Source: Distichodus sexfasciatus
Lineage: Eukaryota > Chordata > Actinopteri > Characiformes > Distichodontidae
Assembly: GCA_032718565.1 (NCBI GenBank)
Contig: JAVGVS010000242.1
Coordinates: 1 to 64,000, forward strand
DNA length: 64,000 nt
Direction of reading: 5' to 3'
Under the pieces are notes generated by a model. It saw only the letters and a list, made by a program, of their open reading frames with translations, did no database searches and was not told the origin of the DNA. Made by a program: the position numbers and the translations under genes. Each line of letters starts with the position of its first letter. Position 1 is the first letter of the stretch. Shown piece after piece: positions 57,801-64,000 of this stretch.

Positions 57801-59040
57801 CCATGCTTGTTTCAAAATTTCAGTGATTTTTGGAGTAAATTGTCTTATATATTATCTTATCATCATATGGAGTAAATGCCATTAAAAGAATATGGTTCAC
57901 AAGTCCACCGTATCCTCATTTGCTGAGGTCTGTTTCCTCTAATCAGCAAATTGAATCAAGCATATAGGTGTTGGAATATAACAAGCGTCTGTCGAACAGC
58001 TGCTATAAAAACAGAATTGCAGTTATATATTAAAATATGGACTGTATTTTTATTTTTCACAGACCTGCAACTGCAATAGCTCATAAAAGAATAGAAACAT
58101 GTACATTTTACACTCACACAACATATTGCAAAGCCTGTGAACAGAAAAAAGTGGTCCCTTATTTTTTGTCCGGAGCTGTATTGCCAGTGATATGCCAAAA
58201 CAATTTGCCAGAAATGGCAAACTTGTAGTAAATATTTGGTGACAAATTTGCCAGGTGCACAAAGTTTGCTAGACATTTGCATGTGACAATTTGACCTTGC
58301 GGCAAATTTGTGGCAACATTGCCAAGGGTAATGGCAACTGTTGGCCAGAAGCCTAATATTTTTGTAAGGGCGCAGAATCCCATATTATCAAATCAAATAT
58401 TGTTGATTTTTTTATTATATTGTAAGGCATAAAAGTGTTTTAATCAGGAAAAACATGCAGAAATTTGAAAATATTACCATACAATAAAATATTACACACA
58501 TTTCGCTGTGGTGTACTGTGTGCCGTGGTGTGGTGTGTTCACAATGCCAAATAACCACTCACTTAAATAATATAGGGAAAGAGTCAATACGCCCTCCTCA
58601 GATCCCCATGTCTACTTTTCTTGTAAAAATTAAATAATGCATCTACTTGGCAAATTAAATTAAACTGGTAAACTATTAAAATCATTAAAGTCCAACAATA
58701 TGATAATTATTAATTATGAATAAGTGTTTAAAATTTTCACATTCTAATCAAAGCTCAGTACCTCTGCTTCTGCCCATGTTTTTTCCTCTTTGACATATTT
58801 GTAGCACTTCGGCCCAAATCTCTCCCAGCCATCAGTGCATTTCCTCAAGATGTGTGAATCAGCCTCAGGCACTGCAAAGAGTATAAACAACATAGGCATC
58901 ACCAAAGTTAGGTATTTAGGTAAGTATGACAACAATACTTTTAATTACTTTACATTAAATGTAGGGTCAAGAGACTTACGCGTATGGCATGTAGCTGCAT
59001 CCAAAGCCAACATGACAAAGACAATCACAAAAATATTCAT
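54832..59040 (-). CDS. Secreted C-type lectin-domain protein, 171 residues
   Basis: Coding exons (descending): 59040-58980, 58871-58762, 57464-57330, 55224-55113 and 54929-54832 (TAA). All phases agree and total 172 codons. Residues 1 to about 18 form a signal peptide (MNIFVIVFVMLALDAATC). The rest is a single C-type lectin domain with the long-form cysteines: KC, KCY, QHC, EAC, HRC and SVC. The calcium and sugar motifs are present: EPN in GEPNNG (mannose-type in the family) and WND in LWNDHRC. The length and one-domain design match small fish lectins secreted in skin, blood or venom (ladderlectin, nattectin and type II antifreeze groups). Ligand and tissue cannot be told from sequence. The gene looks intact, and its introns contain a fold-back element and a Tc1 copy. 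Confidence 0.9.
55780..56683 (-). mobile_element. Tc1 transposon copy, one end preserved
   Basis: The end near 56,683 reads, on the minus strand, CAGTGCCTTGAAAAAGTATT, a classic fish Tc1 terminal repeat. The transposase start (MKTKELTRQVRDKVVDRFK, near 56,308) is followed by frame breaks. The other end is truncated near 55,780. It lies in a lectin intron. Confidence 0.8.
56930..57100 (-). mobile_element. DNA transposon fragment (Tc1/mariner-like)
   Basis: GGTCTGGACTTTGACTGGGC, ATGTTTAGGGTCATTACTGC and neighbouring sequence match a common fish Tc1-type internal segment. Only about 170 bp is recognisable. Confidence 0.4.
57545..58345. mobile_element. Fold-back element rich in TTTGCCA/TGGCAAA
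   Basis: TATGTTGCCACAAGTTTGCC near 57,601 and GGCAAATTTGTGGCAACATT near 58,302 are inverted partners. Further mirrored TTGCCAG/TGGCAAA blocks lie between. It is in the lectin intron between 58762 and 57464 and shows no coding capacity. Confidence 0.5.
58500..58565 (+). repeat. SINE family A, tail fragment
   Basis: GTGGTGTACTGTGTGCCGTG and GTGGTGTGTTCACAATGCCA, the 3' tail of the family only. Confidence 0.5.
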
Positions 59041-59214
59041 TATGCTGAAAGATTCAGAAGAAAAAAACATGCAGTAAATGAAATGTGTCAAAATATACAG
59101 AAACAAAATGATCACTCATCAACCAAATGTACGTGTACTGCATGTAACACAACAAAAAGCCAATCCTGCTACATAAAATAAATATGAAAAGAAATGAAAA
59201 AAAGTATTTCATAC

Positions 59215-59290
59215 CAGAATAGTTACAGTTAACCAGGTAGTAAAGATATTTGCCCTCTGTAGTGAAGACACGCTCTGACAAAAATGAAGC
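59215..59290 (-). promoter_or_regulatory. Probable 5' noncoding exon and promoter of the lectin gene
   Basis: The lectin ATG exon starts at an acceptor (ATCTTTCAG|CATAATG, exon from 59044), so a noncoding exon must lie upstream. A candidate ends at 59215 with donor TTCTG|GTATGA. A TATA-like TATATATTTTGG lies on the minus strand near 59,310-59,325. The start site is approximate. Confidence 0.4.
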
Positions 59291-59299
59291 ACCTACCTA

Positions 59300-60470
59300 T
59301 AGTTTCACCCAAAATATATACTAAAATCAAACACCAATCAAAACAATCTCAACAGGTTTTCGCTCCATATTTGGAAATGTGTCACGCTGAAAAAAGTCTT
59401 ACTTCTTTGTTTTTTTTTCTTTCTAGTTAAGCAATAGGTATTAATGACTAGTAATTTAGTAGGACTGCAATACTGCTCGTTCAAACATATGTGTGGAGTT
59501 GCTGTTAAGAAAAACCATGAATGCAAATGGAAGTTGCTCTGGATAAGAATGTCTGATAAATGTGTAAACAGTAATGGATTAGCATTGCTTTGCTATGCTC
59601 TAAAATCAGAGTGAAATTTTTATTTGTGTCATGACACAAATTCTTTTCATATTCTTTTCATATTCTGTTGCTTCTGGGCATTGATAGCAACCTTTAATAA
59701 AAATAAAATGAGCTTTTTGAATACTGAACTAATTAGTCAGATGTTGCTCTATTTAATTACCTGTAACCAACATGGACACATACCAGTATGTATGACTTAG
59801 CATGCCATCTCATATTTAAAACTATGAAAAGTTTGCTGCATGACATGAAAAAATGGTAAAATAAAATTGAGGAGTTGCCATGGGGAGGCACAGCAGTTTG
59901 TACAATTCTTAAAAATGAGGCATAAAAATGTGTTAAAGATTACAGATTTATGAAATAAAATTGCAGAACCAGTGGGAGATGAGATCTCTGTACAAAGATG
60001 TTGATCTGAGACAGCATCTCCAGCAACTGGCTGGAAAGGATAACATCTAAAAGATCTTCTTGTAAGGCCCTCGGGATTCTATATAACAGCTATAATAAAC
60101 ACTGCCACCATGTTTGTTGGTTATGTTATGTTGATGTGCTGATGCAGCACCAATACATTGTGTCAGTTCCAAAAATGGGCAAGAATACAGTCCAAGTAAA
60201 AACTGTTTGTCAGCAGTTCTTACCAGAGCGACATACGATTCCTAATTATAGGGACAGACTTGCTCTGGTGCCAAAAGGTGATTTTAAACTCTCCTTGAAT
60301 CAGAGCCCCCCACACTTTTGTCCACTAACACAATGTTTTAGTCACTCCAACCTGTGCACCACCACCACAATGATTTCCAAATACTGTACTATTTTGTATA
60401 ATTTTAATACGTATTTAGAAATAATATTCTCCAAGCTAACTTTTCTCTACTATTTGAGGACCACTACTTG
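59300..60470. other. Intergenic stretch upstream of the lectin gene, no gene seen
   Basis: AT-rich. It contains a short piece of the teleost GACGCTCTTATCC-type repeat near 59,528-59,565 (GGAAGTTGCTCTGGATAAGA). The 117-residue frame at 60,136 has no recognisable domain. Confidence 0.4.
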
Positions 60471-60559
60471 TCTTCCAGTTTCTGGCTAAACACAAGAGAG
60501 GTAGCCCTTTCCATTTTTTGGGATTCCACTTGCAGTCTAGACCCCCCACCCAGTTCTCC

Positions 60560-61255
60560 AAATAAGCCGTAGTCTGGTACGGGAACTGTAAAGTTTCGGA
60601 CTGTAATACACTACAGCGAAAAGTGAGAGCAGCTGAGAGGGTCATTGGTGTGCCCCTACACCCACTAAAAAACATTTTCCAGACCCGCTGCTACAAGAGA
60701 ACCAGAAACATAGTGAAGGACCACTCTCATCCACTGCATGGACTCTTTTCACTTTTACCGTCTGGCAAACGGTGTCGTAGCCTCCAATCTGCCACCACGA
60801 GATTGTGTAACAGCTTCATACCACAAGTCATCAGGACTCTGAACACACATTAATATCAGAGATCCCTTAATATACCTCAATTCCATATGCTCAAACTACC
60901 TCACACCTGCACTTTACTTTGTGATTGTTTTGTATTGTAATGCTCTTGCACTTTATTTGTTAAAAGCTGCTTAGAGGCTGATGCTACCATTGTGCCTTGG
61001 AAACATACACTAAGCAATAGCAAACATCCTGATGTTTACATCCATCTCTTCACTAAATGTCACTTTCGTACTGTATTTATTGTGTTCGTACTGTATTTAT
61101 TGTGTTGCTTGTTTGCACCCTTTGTCCTGTTCAATGTAATATTCGGTGTTACTATATGTTGCACCAGGGCCATGGGGAAATGCTGTCTCATCACACTTTG
61201 AACATGTATAAAGCGACTGATGACAATAAAGAGCCTTGAACCTTGAACCTTGTAT
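60560..61255 (+). mobile_element. 3' end of a LINE retrotransposon (L2/CR1-like)
   Basis: The translation around 60,620-60,850 carries the C-terminal tail of a LINE ORF2: RAAERVIGVPLHPL, TRNIVKDHSHPLHGLFSLLP and SGKRCRSL. A 3' UTR follows and the element ends in tandem CCTTGAA units (61,230-61,252), as L2-type elements do. The 5' part is absent, as expected for 5'-truncated insertion. Confidence 0.7.
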
Positions 61256-62300
61256 TCATGCATGTGGTAACTGTAGCTGTAACTGAAGACTAGATAAAGA
61301 TCATCAACACTGCATGAGGTGGCAGTGAGTCGCCACAACCCAAACCGTATGCTTACATATAGCTAGACTCTTTGTGAAATCCAGTCAGCAGTCAACTCTT
61401 GGTACGAAATAGAAGGCTGCATGGTGTATCATAATGGTATATCACAACTCACAACTATGCACTATGACACAGACAGTTGATCTTAACTTTAAATGCCCAA
61501 AACAAAAATGGCCGGTCACTTTCAAAGGACACCTGAAGTTTAAGATAACAATTAAGTGTATCAAAAACAAGTTTTAACCGTTGGTCACATTTCATAACAT
61601 AATGAGGAACAAACTCTGTTGGGCAACTAACAGATAAAATGTATCATGATGATTTGGCTTCCTCTTGAAGAACGCCTGTAAGTTAAGCTTTTCTGCAAAT
61701 GACATTAAAAAATGCACAAGCAAATACAAGCCTTACAGTCCACTCTATTTTTAATAATGTATAAATCTAGATGTTATGTCATCTCACAGCTGAAAGCATG
61801 TAATTCTAAAAGGTATTAATACATTATACATTAATCATATTCTGTGTTAAGATGGATGAAAAATATATTATACAAACTAAAATAACTTCACCTTCCACAT
61901 TATGCTATGGTCAGGGAGGAAGCTCAATTAGCAGACGTTTCTATTATTTACTTTTAATAAATTGAATAAAAACAGCAGCATATTAGGGATTTGTACTTAG
62001 CTGTGGGGCATAAATTTGCATAAAACAGCCACTAGGTGGCTCCTCAGTTTGCTTGAGTGTACAAACCCCAAAGGAAAACCTTCACAACATTTATCAGATG
62101 CTCCTATCCATGAAAACTTTCAAGTCCAGGTTATCATCAAGCTCAGTGTAAAGTAGACGTAAAGTGAATTAAACCGAAAGTGCAAATATTACAAATGAAT
62201 TAGTGGAATATACAAAAGCACAACAAAAGATTAATATAGAGCAGATTTTAGCTTATTTGTGGAACCGGCTTAACTTGGGGCAGATCTTTGTGAAACCAGT
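61256..62300. other. Intergenic stretch, nothing recognised
   Basis: AT-rich DNA with no supported gene, repeat family or RNA. Confidence 0.4.
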
Positions 62301-62360
62301 CCTGTGGTATTGTGGACAAATATATATATATTATTATATATTATATATTTATTAATACAA

Positions 62361-62365
<5 letters not shown>

Positions 62366-62456
<91 letters not shown>
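62366..62456. repeat. (AT)n microsatellite, about 90 bp
   Basis: Uninterrupted TA dinucleotides. The TYI-rich open frame over it is an artefact. Confidence 0.97.
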
Positions 62457-62457
<1 letters not shown>

Positions 62458-62649
62458 CAATATTTATATCAACAATTCGAATTAGTTTGAGCAAATTGTA
62501 TTACTTCACTGTTCCTAAATAAACATGATTAAAGATATGCTTAATTCGACCCTTTTGTGTAAAAATGAATAAATAGATGTAATGACTAGTAAAAATAAAT
62601 ACATAAATAAATACATTTAAAATATATAATAATATGTAATAATAATAAT

Positions 62650-62835
62650 AGAGAGCCAGCATGGTGGCGCAGTGTTTAGCATTGTTGCCTCACAGCAAGA
62701 ACGTTCTGGGTTGAATTTGCATGCTCTCTCCGTGTTTGTGTGGGTTTCCTCTAGGTGCTCCAGTAAAGTTTATTGGTTATCCTCCCGAGAGTTTGTACTG
62801 TCAGGATAGGGCTGGGGAGAAGTTATGGGTTCAGA
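62650..62835 (+). repeat. SINE family B, tRNA head and part of body
   Basis: GCCAGCATGGTGGCGCAGTG, TTAGCATTGTTGCCTCACAG and GGGTTGAATTTGCATGCTCT are the plus-oriented head and start of the body. Confidence 0.6.
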
Positions 62836-62844
62836 GGCATTCAG

Positions 62845-63050
62845 AGGTTCAAACCACTGAGGCCTTCACAGAACAGGTGTATTTATAATGAGACTAAATT
62901 ACACACAGGTGAACTCTATTATCTAATTGGGCTTCTGAAGGCAATTGATTGCACTGTAGGATTTTTATTTAGGGGTATCAGAGTACAGGGAGCTGAATAC
63001 AAATGCATGCCACCTTTTCGAATTTTATTTGTTTAAAATTTTTAGAAAAG
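62845..63050 (-). mobile_element. Tc1 fragment, same family as 55,780-56,683
   Basis: AACAGGTGTATTTATAATGA, ACTAAATTACACACAGGTGA and TTTATTTAGGGGTATCAGAG are nearly identical to 56,360-56,480. Only the subterminal region is present. Confidence 0.7.
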
Positions 63051-63069
63051 AAACCATCAGAGAGTGGCA

Positions 63070-63235
63070 AAGTGGCTAACTTCATTACTTAAGTGAAAGT
63101 ACAGATACCACTAGTCAAATGTTACTCCGATACAAGTTTAAGTTGTACAGTCAATTTTTAACTTAAGTTAAAGTACTGAAGTACTTGTTTAAAAAAATAC
63201 TTAAGTATTAAAAGTACATCTTCTTTCACCGCATT
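63070..63235. repeat. AAGTACT-rich dispersed repeat
   Basis: TTACTTAAGTGAAAGTACAG, AGTTAAAGTACTGAAGTACT and ATACTTAAGTATTAAAAGTA belong to a common fish repeat. A piece of a similar repeat (GAAGTAATGGAGTACAAATAC, near 16,460) is split by the fold-back element at 16,487. Confidence 0.5.
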
Positions 63236-64000
63236 GTTGCGTATTGCCACAACACTTATAATATCTAATGCCTCTGACTAGCTTGTAGAAGCTGTAGAAT
63301 AAGGAACTAGTAGAATGTTACAGAATGAAACACAACCTGAACTGACAAAGAAAAACCAGTCATTAGTTTATTTTTAAAATTAACTGTAATATTGCAAATC
63401 CCCACAAAACAGCATGGTAATGTTCTGACAGCTCTGGCATTGTGCACATGTATGTATGTCAATCTGGGGTTCACGGGTCATAGAGGAAATCATGAAGATT
63501 TATGAATCTGAACAAGGCCAAGGTCAAGGCCTGGAAAGAGATACGAAAACAGGCATAAAAGACACCACCCTTGAAAGTCCTTGAATATTTTTTGGGAATT
63601 GAAATTTCATGGATGACCACCGCCGTGTTATTATTTTGCCACCACAAGTTTGTTTAAATCTATGCCTACGCCGACTTTTAATTTGCGAAAGTTCGTTTAC
63701 GGCACTACATTCTTGTGTGTTTCCTGTGCGTAGTCAACGTAACGATAATGTATTAGCAGCTTTAGGTGCAACCAGAGTTCGCTAGTCAGAGTGGAAGTGA
63801 AGTAAATGCGCTGCGTGTGGTTCTTGAATTTGAGATATTGGTCACAGAAAGTCATGAATTTGATGTTAACTAGGTAGAACCCTGTAATCAGGAGGACAGT
63901 GCAAAAGCTGTAAATGCAGCTCACAACATATCATCATTCCAACCTGCTGAAAACCCATCTCTACACCTACAGCTTCATGACTTACAACAGCAACAATGTC
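63236..64000. other. Window end, no gene seen
   Basis: No supported exon, RNA or named repeat in the last 760 bases. Confidence 0.35.

Noticed and set aside
62304..62522. YIYI-repeat protein
   Set aside because: Translation of an (AT)n microsatellite.
1..64000. A CRISPR array, phage or bacterial defence system
   Set aside because: The sequence is clearly vertebrate nuclear DNA. The direct and inverted repeats seen are SINEs, microsatellites and transposons, not spacer arrays.

Overview
The window is a piece of a vertebrate nuclear genome, almost certainly a teleost fish. Its genes have many small exons with GT..AG introns. Introns and intergenic DNA are packed with repeats typical of fish: Tc1/mariner and hAT DNA transposons, fold-back MITE-like elements, tRNA-headed SINEs and microsatellites. 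I saw no bacterial-style operons, rRNA or CRISPR. Most open reading frames are transposon pieces or chance. I could run no searches; all calls rest on reading the translations and splice sites.

Four protein-coding loci are supported. (1) A brat1-like gene (BRCA1-associated ATM activator) on the minus strand, 25,458 down to 4,586. Its ends are well preserved. One middle exon carries two in-frame stops and a probable frameshift, the next exon upstream has lost its polypyrimidine tract to a transposon, and about 100 codons expected from the human protein were not found. (2) An rnf175/RNF121-type multi-pass membrane RING-H2 ubiquitin ligase on the plus strand, about 27,265-35,269. (3) A trim2-like gene on the minus strand, 47,790 down to 40,477, with B-box, coiled coil, filamin domain and six NHL blades. 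I could not find its RING exon. (4) A complete five-exon secreted C-type lectin-domain gene on the minus strand, 59,040 down to 54,832, with intact EPN and WND motifs.

Layout: 0.2-4.2 kb nested DNA transposons; 4.6-25.5 kb brat1-like gene, its largest intron filled with hAT, Tc1 and fold-back elements; 26.6-27.3 kb CpG-rich divergent promoter between brat1 and rnf175; 27.3-35.3 kb rnf175; 35.3-40.4 kb repeats and the probable trim2 3' UTR; 40.5-47.8 kb trim2; 47.8-54.5 kb repeats and a possible trim2 promoter near 52.5 kb; 54.8-59.3 kb lectin; 59.3-64 kb LINE, AT microsatellite, SINE and Tc1 pieces.

RNF175 and TRIM2 are also close neighbours in human (4q31.3), so that pair looks like retained synteny; BRAT1 lies elsewhere in human (7p22). 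The genes do not form a functional pathway. The unusual content is the apparent decay of brat1, a RING-less trim2, and several elaborate fold-back elements, notably a nested hairpin element at 16,487-18,000 with a clean 6-bp target duplication.
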